In this document: in pieces, positions 16,122-26,066 of the stretch | Position numbering within the stretch: position 1 is the stretch's first letter | How the letters are laid out: every line of letters starts with the position of its first letter | Assembly (NCBI RefSeq): GCF_000293865.2 | Contig: NZ_ALKN02000009.1 | Coordinates: 1-64,000, forward strand | Direction of reading: 5' to 3' | DNA from: Limnohabitans sp. Rim28 | GTDB taxonomy: Bacteria > Pseudomonadota > Gammaproteobacteria > Burkholderiales > Burkholderiaceae_C | DNA length: 64,000 nucleotides | Notes under the pieces: generated by a model | What the model was told of the DNA's origin: nothing | The model's input: only the letters and a program-made list of their open reading frames with translations | Databases searched by the model: none | Made by a program: the position numbers and the translations under genes

Positions 16122-17117
16122 TCAGCGCCCATTCATGGGATAGGAAGGATCGTTGTAACCTGGCGTGGACGGATGACCCTGAGCCACCAAGCTGTTCACC
16201 AAGGCTTCGTCTTCGGCGGTGATCTGCACCTGCAGCGCCCCGGCGTAGTCTTGCCACTGGTCCAAGGTGCGCGGGCCTGCGATGACCGCACTCACATGGC
16301 GGTTGGCCAAGACCCAAGCCGTTGCAAAGTGTGCCAAAGACACGCCTTTGCGCTTGCAATGCTGCAACAAAACTTGGGCCACCTGCAAGGACTCCTCGCG
16401 GAACTCGGTCTCCAAAATGCGTTTGTCACCCCGAGCGACGCGACTGCCCTCTGCAGGCGTCTGACCGGGGGCATATTTGCCCGTCAACACGCCGCGCGCA
16501 ATCGGGCTGTAGGGCACCACGCCCAAGCCGTAGTGACCACAGGCCTCCAAAATTTCCACCTCGGGCAAGCGGTTGAGCAGGTTGTAATAAGGCTGGCACA
16601 CCACAGGACCCGGCATGTTCATCTGGCGCGCCATGTTCACCATCTCGGCAATGCGCCACCCCCTGAAGTTGGAGACACCCCAATATCGAATCTTGCCGTC
16701 GCGCAACAAGGCCTCGATGGCCCGCAACGGCTCCTCCAAGTGCATGCCGTTGTAGTCGCGGTGCAGGTAATAAATGTCCAAGTGATCGGTGTCCAAGCGG
16801 CGCAAGCTGTCTTCGCAAGCACGCAGCATCCAACTGCGCGAGTAGCCTTGCTGGTTGGGATGGTCCGACATCGGGTTACCGACCTTGCTGGCCAAGACCC
16901 AGTGCTGGCGCTGACCCTTGAGGATTTGGCCCACCATCTCCTCGGACATGCCCCGTGTGTACACGTCAGCGGTGTCGATGAAGTTGCAGCCTTTATCGTA
17001 GGCATCGGCCACGATGGCGCGGGCATCTTCCAGCGGCGTTTGGTCACCGAACATCATGGTGCCCAAGCACAGGCGGGAAACTTTCAGGGGACTTTGGCCT
17101 AAGGTGGTGAATTGCAT
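16122..17117 (-). CDS. Aldo/keto reductase
   Basis: A 331-residue NADPH-dependent aldo/keto reductase of the YajO/Tas-like group. Visible are LCLGTMMFGDQT near residue 17, the active-site region FIDTADVYTRG near 47 with Asp and Tyr, the Lys in LASKVGNP near 82, and the cofactor site VIAGPRTLDQW near 281. It reduces carbonyl compounds; the substrate is not predictable. The gene lies about 50 bases before the FAD monooxygenase in the same direction and may share its transcript. Confidence 0.9.
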   Translation of the reverse strand: MQFTTLGQSPLKVSRLCLGTMMFGDQTPLEDARAIVADAYDKGCNFIDTADVYTRGMSEEMVGQILKGQRQHWVLASKVGNPMSDHPNQQGYSRSWMLRACEDSLRRLDTDHLDIYYLHRDYNGMHLEEPLRAIEALLRDGKIRYWGVSNFRGWRIAEMVNMARQMNMPGPVVCQPYYNLLNRLPEVEILEACGHYGLGVVPYSPIARGVLTGKYAPGQTPAEGSRVARGDKRILETEFREESLQVAQVLLQHCKRKGVSLAHFATAWVLANRHVSAVIAGPRTLDQWQDYAGALQVQITAEDEALVNSLVAQGHPSTPGYNDPSYPMNGR

Positions 17118-17224
17118 GGTTTCTCCGACAAAACAAGGCGTACCGCTTGCGCCATAGGCTCAAACTTTCGGTACTTCAACCATATTAGCCAAGCGCATGG
17201 CATGTGACTGTTCAAAACGGACAC

Positions 17225-17256
17225 AAAAAAGCCCGCGCTGTTGGGCGCGGGCTTTG
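17225..17256 (-). terminator. Rho-independent terminator after the metallo-hydrolase gene
   Basis: Read on the minus strand, GCCCGCGC and GCGCGGGC form a perfect 8-bp stem with a 6-base loop, followed by six T. It lies 25 bases past the stop of the metallo-beta-lactamase-fold gene at 17281. Confidence 0.85.
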
Positions 17257-17280
17257 GGGGATGCCGCTTCTGAGATGGGC

Positions 17281-18243
17281 TCAGGCCACCGGCACAAACT
17301 GGTAACCATTGCCCGATGGGGTGATGGAACCAAAGGCCGGGAATGGGAAGTGAAAACCACCGGCCATCATTTTGTCTTTGACCAACATGTCAAAAATGCG
17401 GCGGCGGCTTTGGCGGGCCATTTCAGGGTTCATGTCAAAGAGCACTGCCCAATCAGGGTTGCGGGCAAACAAGGATGGCACGTTGGTGATGTCGGCCACA
17501 TAGGCAAACGACTGGCCTTCAGAACGTGCCGTGAACAAAGTGTGGCCAGGGGTATGGCCAAAGGCGGCCACCGACTGGATGCCGGGGGCCAAGGTGCTGC
17601 CCGGCTCGAACTTGACCAATTGGTCTGGCGTCAAGCCCGTCAAGGCACGCTTGACGGCCCCAAAGGCCCCTTGCATCTGGGCAGGCGCTGCCGCGATGCG
17701 GGCTTCGTCCGTCCAAAATGCGTGTTCGGGCGCCGGCACATGCACGCGGGCGTTGGGGTAGACCAAATTGCCGTTTTTGAAGCGCAAGCCGTTGATGTGA
17801 TCACCGTGAAAATGGCTCAACACCACGTTGTTGATGTCCTCAGGCTTGAAACCCGCTGCGGCCAGGTTGCCCAGCAACTTGCCCGTGGTGGGGGGGCCGT
17901 TGTCGGCAAAACCGGTGTCAAACAAATAACGCTGGTTGCCGTTGATCAACAAGAACGGGGTGTACGGCACATCGATGTAATCGGTGGGCAGGTTTTGCGA
18001 AGCCAGCAGCGCCTTGACTTGGTCGAGGGGTACAGCAGGCACAAACTCTTGGCCCAGTGGGCGGCGCACCGCGCCATCGTTCAGGGCAATGACCTCCATG
18101 GCCCCCAATTTCATGCGCCGAAAGCCCACCGAGGGCAAGTCGGGTGCGCCGAACTGGGGTGTGTTTTGGGACCAAACAGAAGAAAAGGTCAAGGCGGTGG
18201 CACTGGCCAGGCCTGTACCCAGAAAATGGCGGCGGTTAAGCAT
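17281..18243 (-). CDS. Tat-exported metallo-beta-lactamase-fold hydrolase
   Basis: A 320-residue MBL-fold hydrolase. The N-terminus has a clear Tat signal (NRRHFLGTG at residues 3-11, hydrophobic stretch, cleavage near VWSQ). The zinc motif HFHGDHING is near residue 155, with a later FGHTPGHT His near 230, giving the two-metal site. Such proteins include N-acyl-homoserine lactonase-like and other periplasmic hydrolases; the exact substrate is unknown. It has its own terminator and about 150 bp of upstream space, so it is probably a single-gene unit. Confidence 0.88.
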   Translation of the reverse strand: MLNRRHFLGTGLASATALTFSSVWSQNTPQFGAPDLPSVGFRRMKLGAMEVIALNDGAVRRPLGQEFVPAVPLDQVKALLASQNLPTDYIDVPYTPFLLINGNQRYLFDTGFADNGPPTTGKLLGNLAAAGFKPEDINNVVLSHFHGDHINGLRFKNGNLVYPNARVHVPAPEHAFWTDEARIAAAPAQMQGAFGAVKRALTGLTPDQLVKFEPGSTLAPGIQSVAAFGHTPGHTLFTARSEGQSFAYVADITNVPSLFARNPDWAVLFDMNPEMARQSRRRIFDMLVKDKMMAGGFHFPFPAFGSITPSGNGYQFVPVA

Positions 18244-18391
18244 GTGTTCTCCAAAAAAGTGCTTCTACCTTACGCTTTACTTGGCCCCCGCCCCAAAGCC
18301 CGCAGATTGACCATGGTCTGTGCTCGGACATGCATCGGTGGGTCAAAGACGCACCCTGACTCAGCCTTCTGGGTCTACAAGCGCTCAAGAT

Positions 18392-19414
18392 TCAGAGGTA
18401 ACTCGCTTTGATGGCCTTCATCAGGTCAGCGACAAAACGGTTGGCTGCATTGGAACTCGCGCCAATCCAACCAAAGCGTTGCGAAGCCGTGGGGCCGGAA
18501 CCGTAAGTGCGCATACCTCGATCGATCGGTCCCGCTAACAAACCATGGGCCGCTTCGTCGTAGAACCAGAACTCCACCGGCTGTCCCTCGGACTGGAGCT
18601 GCTCTCCCCATTGGAAAGGCGAAAGCCCCTGCGCCGTTGGATGGACCTGAAGGCTACAGCGTTGGGCCGTGCCTGGCGCCGCGCCTTCGGCGGGCAGATT
18701 CACCACACAGGGGTCGGTACGCAGGTGCATCCAGTCGTCTGCCGTTCTGCCGCCGTAATTGTCGATCTTGCCGAACACCATTTTCAGGGGCACCCGGATC
18801 TGATCCGGCATGCCAATGCCTGCCGAAGGCGCCCCTTCAGAAAACACCATCCGGACATGCGCCGGATCCACCACAGCGGCCATGTTCAGCGCCACACTGC
18901 CGCCGTTGGACAAGCCGTGGATGTACAGGCGCGTGGTATCAACGCGGGCGTTTTGACGAATCCAGTGGTAAGCCCCAAGGGTGGCTTTGAAGATCATGCG
19001 CTGGCGCGATTCATTGGTGGCGCCCGTCAAAAACAGCGCGGTGCCACGGTACTGAAAGCCGTTCATCTCATAGGCATCAAACAACAAGGTGGCCACACCG
19101 CGCGCATTCATCCGCCGAACCATTTCCTGCTCGGCAGATCCGGGTCCATTGCCCCCGTGGGCAATGATCATCAAAGGCGGCTTGTCGGCCAGCTTGTCCG
19201 CAAAAAGACCTGGCATCGACAGTTGAACGGAACGGTGGCAGGGATCGAACTCGGCCAATGGCCCTCGGACCCGATGAAAGCCGGGTCGAATTTCAAGCAA
19301 CTGGGCCACGCCCGCGGGCGCTGGCCGACAATCGGATTGAGCTTGCGCAGAGGCCATCAAGGCCATGGCTGTGAGGAAAGCGCAGACCCTGAGGCCATGA
19401 AAAGCAAAAGCCAT
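18392..19414 (-). CDS. Exported alpha/beta hydrolase, dienelactone-hydrolase-like
   Basis: A 340-residue protein with a signal peptide (residues 1-25, ending AQAQ). The oxyanion region IIAHGGNGPGS is near residue 84, the nucleophile in HGLSNGGSV near 166 (GxSxG-type), and the catalytic His in EAAHGLL near 300. Cysteine pairs near residues 29/59 and 234/253 could form disulfides in the periplasm. The fold class is clear; the substrate (ester, polymer or lactone) is not. It stands alone between the MBL gene and acnB with short gaps. Confidence 0.8.
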   Translation of the reverse strand: MAFAFHGLRVCAFLTAMALMASAQAQSDCRPAPAGVAQLLEIRPGFHRVRGPLAEFDPCHRSVQLSMPGLFADKLADKPPLMIIAHGGNGPGSAEQEMVRRMNARGVATLLFDAYEMNGFQYRGTALFLTGATNESRQRMIFKATLGAYHWIRQNARVDTTRLYIHGLSNGGSVALNMAAVVDPAHVRMVFSEGAPSAGIGMPDQIRVPLKMVFGKIDNYGGRTADDWMHLRTDPCVVNLPAEGAAPGTAQRCSLQVHPTAQGLSPFQWGEQLQSEGQPVEFWFYDEAAHGLLAGPIDRGMRTYGSGPTASQRFGWIGASSNAANRFVADLMKAIKASYL

Positions 19415-19542
19415 TGAGAAGTCTCCAAGGTGTTCTTGTGCCCCCCTAAAGAGGGAGGAAACTGGTCAAAGAATACAGCGTAGCCCAAGTGGAGGAACAC
19501 TGGTCATTGATCCAGAGGTCGTCCCCACTGTGCTCACCAACG

Positions 19543-19566
19543 CAAACGGCCCCGAAGGGCCGTTTG
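19543..19566 (-). terminator. Hairpin downstream of acnB, terminator-like
   Basis: CAAACGGCCC pairs with a nearly perfect complement GGGCCGTTTG around a short loop. The hairpin lies 23 bases past the acnB stop. No long T run follows on the minus strand, so termination may be weak or the hairpin may protect the 3-prime end. Confidence 0.5.
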
Positions 19567-19589
19567 TGCGCTCAGCGTGGGACCTTCGC

Positions 19590-22181
19590 TTACGCCGTCA
19601 CACCCTTGGCGTTCTCCACGTACTCTTCAATCTGGTTGAAGTTCAGGTACTTGTATATCGCCGCGTTGTCCTTGTTCACGATGCCCATGGCTTCGTGGTA
19701 CTCGGCCACAGTCGGGATGTGGCCCAGCTTGGACGCGATCGCCGCCAACTCGGCGGAGGCCAAAAACACGTTGGTGTTCTTGCCCAAACGGTTGGGGAAG
19801 TTGCGGGTGCTGGTGGACACCACCGTGGCGCCTTCGCGCACTTGGGCTTGGTTGCCCATGCACAGCGAGCAGCCGGGCATTTCAGTCCGGGCACCGGCGG
19901 CGCCGAAGTTGGCGTAATGGCCTTCCTTGATCAACTCGCTCTCGTCCATCTTGGTCGGTGGGGCGACCCACAGCTTGACCGGGATGTCGCGGCTGCCGCC
20001 GAGCAGCTTGGCAGCTGCGCGGAAGTGACCGATGTTGGTCATGCACGAACCGATGAAGGCTTCGTCGATCTTGGTGCCGGCCACATCGGACAAGAACTTG
20101 GCGTCGTCCGGGTCGTTGGGGCAGCACAGGATCGGCTCTTTGATCTCGTTCATGTCGATCTCGATGACGTGCGCGTACTCGGCGTCCTTGTCGGCTTCGA
20201 GCAGGTTGGGCGCGTCGAGCCAGGCCTGGACCTTCTCGATGCGGCGCTGCAGCGTGCGCTTGTCCTCGTAGCCGTTGGCGATCATGTTTTGCATGAGCAC
20301 GATGTTGGACTTCAGGTACTCCTGAACCGGCTCTTTGTTCAGCTTGATCGTGCAACCCGCGGCCGAGCGCTCGGCGGAGGCGTCGGACAATTCAAACGCT
20401 TGCTCGACCTTCAGGTTGGGCAGACCTTCGATTTCCAAGATGCGACCCGAGAACTCGTTGATCTTGCCGGACTTGGCCACGGTCAGCAGACCCTTCTTGA
20501 TGGCGTACAAAGGAATCGCGTGCACCAAATCGCGCAGGGTCACGCCGGGCTGCATGTCGCCTTTGAAGCGCACAAGAATAGACTCAGGCATGTCCAAAGG
20601 CATCACGCCCGTGGCCGCGCCAAAGGCCACCAAGCCCGAGCCTGCTGGGAAGGAAATACCGATGGGGAAACGGGTGTGCGAATCGCCACCGGTACCGACG
20701 GTGTCGGGCAAGAGCAAGCGGTTGAGCCAACTGTGGATCACGCCGTCACCGGGGCGCAAGGACACGCCGCCGCGGTTGCTGATGAAGGCCGGCAGTTCGC
20801 GGTGGGTCTTGACGTCCACGGCCTTGGGGTAAGCGGCGGTGTGGCAGAAGGACTGCATGACCATGTCGGCGCTGAAGCCCAGGCAGGCCAGGTCTTTCAA
20901 CTCGTCGCGGGTCATGGGGCCGGTGGTGTCTTGTGAACCCACGGTGGTCATCTTGGGTTCGCAGTAAGTGCCGGGGCGCACGCCCTGGCCTTCTGGCAAA
21001 CCGACCGCACGGCCGACCATTTTCTGGGCCAAGGTGAAACCGGCCTTGGTCGATGTGGGCACGGTGGGCAAGCGGAACACGGTGGAAGCGGGCAGACCCA
21101 AGAACTCACGCGCCTTGGCGGTGAGCGAGCGGCCAATGATCAAGTTGATGCGGCCGCCAGCGCGCACTTCGTCAAACAGCACATCGCTCTTGAGCTGGAA
21201 AGTGGTCACGGTCTCGCCGTTCTTCACGATCTTGCCTTCGTAGGGCAAGACGTCAACCACATCGCCCATGTTCAAGCCCGACACGTCGGCTTCGATGGGC
21301 AATGCGCCGGAGTCTTCTTGGGTGTTGAAAAAGATGGGGGCGATTTTGCCGCCCAAAGTCACACCGCCAAAGCGCTTGTTGGGCACAAAGGGAATGTCTT
21401 CACCAAAGCCCCAGATGATGCTGTTGGTGGCGGACTTGCGGCTGGAACCTGTGCCGACCACGTCACCCACGTAAGACAGCAAGTGGCCTTTTTTCTTGAG
21501 CTCTTCGATCATGGCCATGGGGCCACGCTTGCCGTCTTCTTCGGGCTTGAACGGTGCGCCTTCGCGGGTGTTTTTCAACATCGCCAGGTAGTGCAGCGGG
21601 ATGTCGGGGCGGCTCCAGGCGTCGGGCGCGGGCGACAGGTCGTCTGTGTTGGTCTCGCCCGGCACCTTGAACACGGTGATGGTGATTTTTTTCTCGACTT
21701 CAGGGCGGCTCGTGAACCACTCGGCCTCGGCCCAGCTTTGCATGACTTCTTGGGCCTTGGCGTTTCCGGCCTTGGCTTTTTCGGCGACGTCGTTGAAAAA
21801 GTCGAACATCAACAATGTTTTCTTCAGAGCTTGAGCGGCTTCAGTGGCCACTTCGGCATCGTCGAGCAACTCGATCAGCGGGTGCACGTTGTAGCCGCCC
21901 ACCATGGTGCCGAGCAACTCGGTGGCCTTGGCTTTGGAAATCAAGCCCACCTTGATTTCGCCATGGGCCACAGCGGCCAAAAAGGAGGCCTTGACCTTGG
22001 CAGCGTCGTCCACGCCCGGTGGCACGCGGTGGGTCATCAAGTCCATCAAAAACGCCTCTTCGCCAGCAGCGGGCGCCTTGATCAACTCGATCAATTCGGC
22101 GGTTTGCTTGGCATCCAAAGGCAGGGGCGGGATGCCCAAAGCAGCGCGTTCGGCGGCGTGTTCACGGTAGGCTTTCAACAT
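19590..22181 (-). CDS. acnB: Aconitate hydratase B
   Basis: An 863-residue bifunctional aconitase / 2-methylisocitrate dehydratase of the TCA cycle. It has the AcnB domain order: an N-terminal HEAT-like domain ([16 protein letters not shown]), a swivel domain, then the catalytic core. The [4Fe-4S] ligands are in [12 protein letters not shown] near residue 710 and CSLCMGNQ near 770. Length is typical (E. coli AcnB 865). It is last in the leftward series mdh / citE-like / hypothetical / acnB, and its stop is followed by a hairpin. The gntR operator between mdh and gntR could govern the whole series. Confidence 0.97.
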   Translation of the reverse strand: MLKAYREHAAERAALGIPPLPLDAKQTAELIELIKAPAAGEEAFLMDLMTHRVPPGVDDAAKVKASFLAAVAHGEIKVGLISKAKATELLGTMVGGYNVHPLIELLDDAEVATEAAQALKKTLLMFDFFNDVAEKAKAGNAKAQEVMQSWAEAEWFTSRPEVEKKITITVFKVPGETNTDDLSPAPDAWSRPDIPLHYLAMLKNTREGAPFKPEEDGKRGPMAMIEELKKKGHLLSYVGDVVGTGSSRKSATNSIIWGFGEDIPFVPNKRFGGVTLGGKIAPIFFNTQEDSGALPIEADVSGLNMGDVVDVLPYEGKIVKNGETVTTFQLKSDVLFDEVRAGGRINLIIGRSLTAKAREFLGLPASTVFRLPTVPTSTKAGFTLAQKMVGRAVGLPEGQGVRPGTYCEPKMTTVGSQDTTGPMTRDELKDLACLGFSADMVMQSFCHTAAYPKAVDVKTHRELPAFISNRGGVSLRPGDGVIHSWLNRLLLPDTVGTGGDSHTRFPIGISFPAGSGLVAFGAATGVMPLDMPESILVRFKGDMQPGVTLRDLVHAIPLYAIKKGLLTVAKSGKINEFSGRILEIEGLPNLKVEQAFELSDASAERSAAGCTIKLNKEPVQEYLKSNIVLMQNMIANGYEDKRTLQRRIEKVQAWLDAPNLLEADKDAEYAHVIEIDMNEIKEPILCCPNDPDDAKFLSDVAGTKIDEAFIGSCMTNIGHFRAAAKLLGGSRDIPVKLWVAPPTKMDESELIKEGHYANFGAAGARTEMPGCSLCMGNQAQVREGATVVSTSTRNFPNRLGKNTNVFLASAELAAIASKLGHIPTVAEYHEAMGIVNKDNAAIYKYLNFNQIEEYVENAKGVTA

Positions 22182-22213
22182 GGTTTTTCTCCGGTAAGTC
22201 GAGGTTTCAAGGG

Positions 22214-22978
22214 TTATCGCCCCAAGCCTTTGGTGTCGATCAGGCTGGGCGGGGGATTGGTTTTCATGGTTTCGGCATAGGCCAATTGATCAGGATGAGC
22301 GCACTCATCCGCCAAACGTCGGCCCCTTTTCTGATCCATCAGCATGGATTTGTTGGCCAACTGGAGCCAAACAGCACCTGCTTTTTTGTCTTCCAGTCGC
22401 AAGGCTCCAGTGCTGGTTTGAACAGGGAACATCCGGTACCTGAAGCCTTTGCCATGCACATGGAAAAAACCAGGCTGGGTCGCATCGGCTTCGATGCGAA
22501 CGCTGGCACCCAGCTCGCAGGGCAAGTGGCCTTGGTGAATTTGCTGAGCGATCAACAACTCGGGGGCGACGGCGGGCAACACCTTTGTTTCTGGGGGTGT
22601 TGCAGGCGTCAATTCGATGGCATGCGCTGGCTGCGGGTGAACCACAGCATCGGGCTGCGCAACCGCTGCGGGCACAGCAATGTCAGCGCCCGCAGGGGTG
22701 TTTGACACCAGCAAAGCGGCAGAACGGGCTGCAGCTTGGGCCGCAGCTTGGGCCGCCGCCATGGCTTGCAATTGGGCTGTGGTGTCCGCGGAAACGGCAC
22801 GTGGCAAAAGCTTGTTTTGGGGTGCCGCCGTCGATGGCTTGCTGTGGGCTTTGGCTTGAGGTTTGGAATTGGACTTGGCCTGCGCCTGAGATGGACTCTG
22901 CGCCCCAGCGGGAAGGGTCAAAACCACCACCCAAGAGAGCATGCAGCCAAACCCACGAACCCAGGAGTGCCATCTCAT
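22214..22978 (-). CDS. Conserved hypothetical exported protein
   Basis: A 254-residue protein with an N-terminal hydrophobic segment (residues 9-26, ending PAGAQ) that looks like a signal peptide or anchor. A low-complexity Ala/Gln/Pro/Lys linker spans about 27-130. The folded C-terminal part (about 150-235) contains [43 protein letters not shown] and ADECAHPDQ, which I take as the conserved core. Similar proteins occur at this position beside acnB in Comamonadaceae, but their function is unknown. It overlaps the CitE-like gene by ATGA and precedes acnB by 32 bases. Confidence 0.75.
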   Translation of the reverse strand: MRWHSWVRGFGCMLSWVVVLTLPAGAQSPSQAQAKSNSKPQAKAHSKPSTAAPQNKLLPRAVSADTTAQLQAMAAAQAAAQAAARSAALLVSNTPAGADIAVPAAVAQPDAVVHPQPAHAIELTPATPPETKVLPAVAPELLIAQQIHQGHLPCELGASVRIEADATQPGFFHVHGKGFRYRMFPVQTSTGALRLEDKKAGAVWLQLANKSMLMDQKRGRRLADECAHPDQLAYAETMKTNPPPSLIDTKGLGR

Positions 22979-23979
22979 TTTGCACCCCCGCTGGCCGAAG
23001 AAGCATCAAAAAACATCTGCACCTCAGGCGCTAAAGAACAACCTGTCTGGTGAGCGCGGGTGATCAGTTGCCAAAAAAATCGGTAACTGGCGCGGTCGTG
23101 TAATTGACCCGCGTGGCTGATCGGGGCCCAATCTGCCGCTTGGGCGGCCAAGATGATCCGGCAAGCTTGCTCAATCTGCGCCTCACTGGGTGCCATGGCC
23201 TCCAGAATGGGGCGTATCTGATCGGGGTGAATGCTCCACATGCGGGTGTAACCCAACTCTCGGGCTGCTTTTTGAGCAGCCACGCGAACCGCATCGGTGT
23301 TCTTGAATTCGGTCACCACGCAATGCGAGGGCACTTTGCCATGGGCATGGCAGGCGCTGGCGATCTCGAGCTTGGCGCGCAGCACCAGCGGATGGGTGAA
23401 TTGCCCCTCAATGCCCATGCCATCGGCTGGGATGGCACCACCGTGCGCAGACACAAAGTCCATCAAACCAAAACTGATGGACTGCACACGGGGATGGGCC
23501 GCAATGTCAAAAGCACGGTGCACGGCAGCGGGCGATTCGATCAGCACATGCAAGGGCAAATCAACGGCTCCTGCCGCTGTCAAAGCCTGCTCGGCCGTGT
23601 GCACATCGGCCACCGACTCGACTTTGGGCACCATGATGTGCGTCAAGCGGTTGGCCGCGCGGCCTGCAATGGTGGCCATGTCGGCCTGAAAACTGGGGTG
23701 ATCAACGGGATGGACGCGAACGCCCACGCGGGCCTTGGGTGCTGCGCCTGCAGCCAACTCAGTGACCAGCGCAGCATGCTCGGCTTCTGCGCCCACAGGC
23801 GCGCCGTCTTCACAATCTAAAGTGACATCAAAAACGCAAGTGCCAAACTCTTGCGTCATGTCGGCTTGCAGCTGCAAGCTTTTACGCATCCTCGCCTCCA
23901 CCCCGCTGTAATGGTCACAAACCGGCAGCTGAACGCTTCCGGCTTGTGCTCCCAACAGGACGTCGCGAGGATGGCTCAC
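22975..23979 (-). CDS. HpcH/HpaI aldolase / citrate lyase beta-like protein (CitE family)
   Basis: A 334-residue CitE-like lyase. The N-terminus SHPRDVLLG and LPVCDHYSGVEARMRKSLQ is characteristic of a CitE subfamily next to mdh and acnB in Burkholderiales. Metal and substrate motifs are FDVTLDCEDGAP (near 49), LIESPAAVHRAF (near 158) and SFGLMDFVSAHG (near 180). No citrate lyase alpha or gamma subunits are present, so it probably acts on a CoA thioester such as malyl- or citramalyl-CoA, or is a stand-alone lyase. The frame is open into mdh; the GTG at 23979 gives the family start and leaves 23 bases to mdh. Confidence 0.82.
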   Translation of the reverse strand: MSHPRDVLLGAQAGSVQLPVCDHYSGVEARMRKSLQLQADMTQEFGTCVFDVTLDCEDGAPVGAEAEHAALVTELAAGAAPKARVGVRVHPVDHPSFQADMATIAGRAANRLTHIMVPKVESVADVHTAEQALTAAGAVDLPLHVLIESPAAVHRAFDIAAHPRVQSISFGLMDFVSAHGGAIPADGMGIEGQFTHPLVLRAKLEIASACHAHGKVPSHCVVTEFKNTDAVRVAAQKAARELGYTRMWSIHPDQIRPILEAMAPSEAQIEQACRIILAAQAADWAPISHAGQLHDRASYRFFWQLITRAHQTGCSLAPEVQMFFDASSASGGAK

Positions 23980-24002
23980 TGAGGGTCTCTGAAGAATGGC
24001 GA

Positions 24003-24986
24003 TCAGATCAAGTGGGCCACGCCAGCTTGCTCGTCGGTCAACTCTTTCAGTGTCTTGTCGATGCAGCCTTGGCTGAAAGCGTCGATGTCCAGACCTTCCA
24101 CCACTTTGTACTGGCCATTTTCGCAAGTGACAGGGAAGCCGAACATGACGTCCTTGGGGATGCCATACCAGCCTTGTGACGGAATGCCCATGGTGACCCA
24201 CTTGCCGTGGGTGCCCAGAGCCCAGTCGCGCATGTGGTCGATGGCGGCGTTGGCAGCCGATGCGGCCGAAGACAGGCCACGCGCCTCGATGATGGCCGCG
24301 CCGCGCTTGCCCACGGTGGGCAGGAACACGTTGGCGTTCCATTCCTGGTCGTTGATCATGGCCTTGACCGACTCGCCCTTGATGGTGGCGAAACGGTAAT
24401 CGGCGTACATGGTGGGCGAGTGGTTGCCCCAGACGCACAGTTTTTCGATGTCGGCCACGGCTTTACCGGTTTTTGCAGCGATTTGCGACAAAGCACGGTT
24501 GTGGTCCAAACGCAGCATGGCGGTGAAATTGCCGGGCTTGAGGTCGGGCGCGGCTTTCATGGCAATGTAGGCATTGGTGTTGGCGGGATTGCCCACGACC
24601 AGCACTTTGACGTCACGCGAAGCCACGGCGTTCAAGGCCTTGCCCTGCGCGGTGAAGATGGCGCCATTGATGGCCAGCAACTCGGCACGCTCCATGCCGG
24701 GGCCGCGTGGGCGCGAACCGACCAGCAAAGCGTAGTCCACGTCCTTGAAAGCGGTCATCGGGTCGCCGTGGGCTTCCATGCCGACGAGCAATGGGAAGGC
24801 GCAGTCTTCCAGTTCCATCATCACGCCCTTGAGCGCTTTTTGCGGGCCTTCAACAGGCACTTCCAGCAATTGCAGGATGACGGGCTGGTCTTTGCCCAGC
24901 ATTTCGCCGGAGGCGATGCGGAACAACAATGCGTAACCGATTTGACCTGCTGCGCCGGTAACGGCAACGCGGACGGGCTTTTTCAT
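24003..24986 (-). CDS. mdh: Malate dehydrogenase
   Basis: A 327-residue NAD-dependent malate dehydrogenase (oxaloacetate from malate) of the TCA cycle. [12 protein letters not shown] near residue 9 is the Rossmann motif, [10 protein letters not shown] the mobile substrate loop near 93, LRLDHNRA the catalytic Asp region near 158 and [11 protein letters not shown] the catalytic His region near 188. The ORF is open upstream, but the ATG at 24986 with GGAG before it gives the family N-terminus MKKPVRVAV. It heads the leftward series and is divergent from gntR, with the TCTTATATAAGA palindrome between them. Confidence 0.96.
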   Translation of the reverse strand: MKKPVRVAVTGAAGQIGYALLFRIASGEMLGKDQPVILQLLEVPVEGPQKALKGVMMELEDCAFPLLVGMEAHGDPMTAFKDVDYALLVGSRPRGPGMERAELLAINGAIFTAQGKALNAVASRDVKVLVVGNPANTNAYIAMKAAPDLKPGNFTAMLRLDHNRALSQIAAKTGKAVADIEKLCVWGNHSPTMYADYRFATIKGESVKAMINDQEWNANVFLPTVGKRGAAIIEARGLSSAASAANAAIDHMRDWALGTHGKWVTMGIPSQGWYGIPKDVMFGFPVTCENGQYKVVEGLDIDAFSQGCIDKTLKELTDEQAGVAHLI

Positions 24987-25161
24987 GTGGAGAACTCCGA
25001 GAGGTTGAAAACAAGGGTTGCAGTCCATTGCCAACAATCGTGTCGGCAGGGCCATCCGGCAGACCGGATACACGCCAGTGATCCATTGAAAGAGGTCACG
25101 GCGCAAGCAAACAGCCGCTGAGTGTACCCGCGAAAACTCCAAATCGTCAATTTGTCTTATG

Positions 25162-25173
25162 TCTTATATAAGA
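25162..25173. promoter_or_regulatory. Perfect palindrome TCTTATATAAGA between mdh and gntR
   Basis: This 12-bp palindrome lies 176 bp upstream of mdh and 50 bp upstream of the preferred gntR start, and it overlaps a TATAAG-like -10 element. With flanking bases (25161-25174) it is an exact reverse complement of 535-548 upstream of argD. HutC-type GntR proteins bind short AT-centred palindromes near their own gene, so self-regulation and control of mdh are likely. Confidence 0.7.
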
Positions 25174-25222
25174 TATGATGCTTCACTTGATTTGCAACCG
25201 GCACGCACGCCTTGCTTTTTCC

Positions 25223-26008
25223 ATGAACAACCCCATGACTTTGAACGAAGCACCCGCTGGAGCGACCGAACCATCGCTGGCCACCCCTGCTTTCAGCCCG
25301 CTTTACCAGCAGATCAAAGGTTTGATCCTGCAAAGTCTCCAAGCCCGTGAATGGAAGCCCGGCGAATCCATCCCCAGCGAAATGGAATTGGCAACGCGCT
25401 ACCGCGTCAGCCAAGGCACGGTGCGAAAAGCCATCGATGAATTGGCCAGCGAACACCTGCTGATCCGCAAACAGGGCAAGGGCACCTTTGTGGCGACCCA
25501 TGCCGAGCATCAGGTGCAGTACCGTTTTTTGAAACTGGTTCCCGACCAAGGCGACCTGAACACCGAAGGGCCCGCCCAACGCCACATCGTGGACTGCAAG
25601 CGCCTGAGAGCCACGGCCGAGATCGCCCGAGCTTTGGCGCTGCGCTCGGGGGATACCGTGCTGCAAGTCAGGCGTGTTCTTTCGTTTGCAAATGTACCCA
25701 CCATCTTGGAAGATTTGTGGCTGCCCGGCGCGCCCTTCAAAGGTTTGACCGCCGAAAGACTGTCGGGTTACAACGGCCCGATGTACGCGCTTTTTGAAAC
25801 CGAATTTGGTGTCCGCATGGTGCGGGCCGATGAAAAAATCAGGGCCGTTTTACCTGACAAAACGCAAAGGGAATTGCTGCATTTATCGACCCACACGCCC
25901 CTCTTGAGCGTGGAACGCATAGCCTACACCTACAACGACACGCCGATGGAGTTGCGACGCGGCTTTTACCGCACCGACACACACCACTATCACAACGCAT
26001 TGAATTGA
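25223..26008 (+). CDS. GntR-family (HutC type) transcriptional regulator
   Basis: A 261-residue repressor-type protein. The winged helix DNA-binding domain spans about residues 30-90, with WKPGESIPSEMELATRYRVSQGTVRKAIDELASE carrying the recognition helix in its second half. A UTRA effector domain fills the remainder (about 110-255), ending in VERIAYTYNDTPMELRRGFYRTD. An in-frame ATG at 25175 abuts the operator palindrome, so the ATG at 25223 or 25235 is a more likely start. Location between the mdh-citE-acnB and sdh-gltA gene groups suggests that it regulates the TCA cycle; the effector is unknown. Confidence 0.9.
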   Translation: MNNPMTLNEAPAGATEPSLATPAFSPLYQQIKGLILQSLQAREWKPGESIPSEMELATRYRVSQGTVRKAIDELASEHLLIRKQGKGTFVATHAEHQVQYRFLKLVPDQGDLNTEGPAQRHIVDCKRLRATAEIARALALRSGDTVLQVRRVLSFANVPTILEDLWLPGAPFKGLTAERLSGYNGPMYALFETEFGVRMVRADEKIRAVLPDKTQRELLHLSTHTPLLSVERIAYTYNDTPMELRRGFYRTDTHHYHNALN

Positions 26009-26036
26009 AAGCAGCACACGACCCACAAAAATGTTC

Positions 26037-26066
26037 AAACTGTCACTGAAATGCTCATGTCAGTTT
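26037..26066. promoter_or_regulatory. Inverted repeat AAACTG-N18-CAGTTT upstream of sdhC
   Basis: AAACTG (26037-26042) and CAGTTT (26061-26066) are perfect inverted copies, 18 bases apart, and a TAGAAT element follows about 20 bases later. The site lies 71 bases before the sdhC start in the gap after gntR. It may be an operator for the sdh operon or a weak terminator of gntR. Confidence 0.4.
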
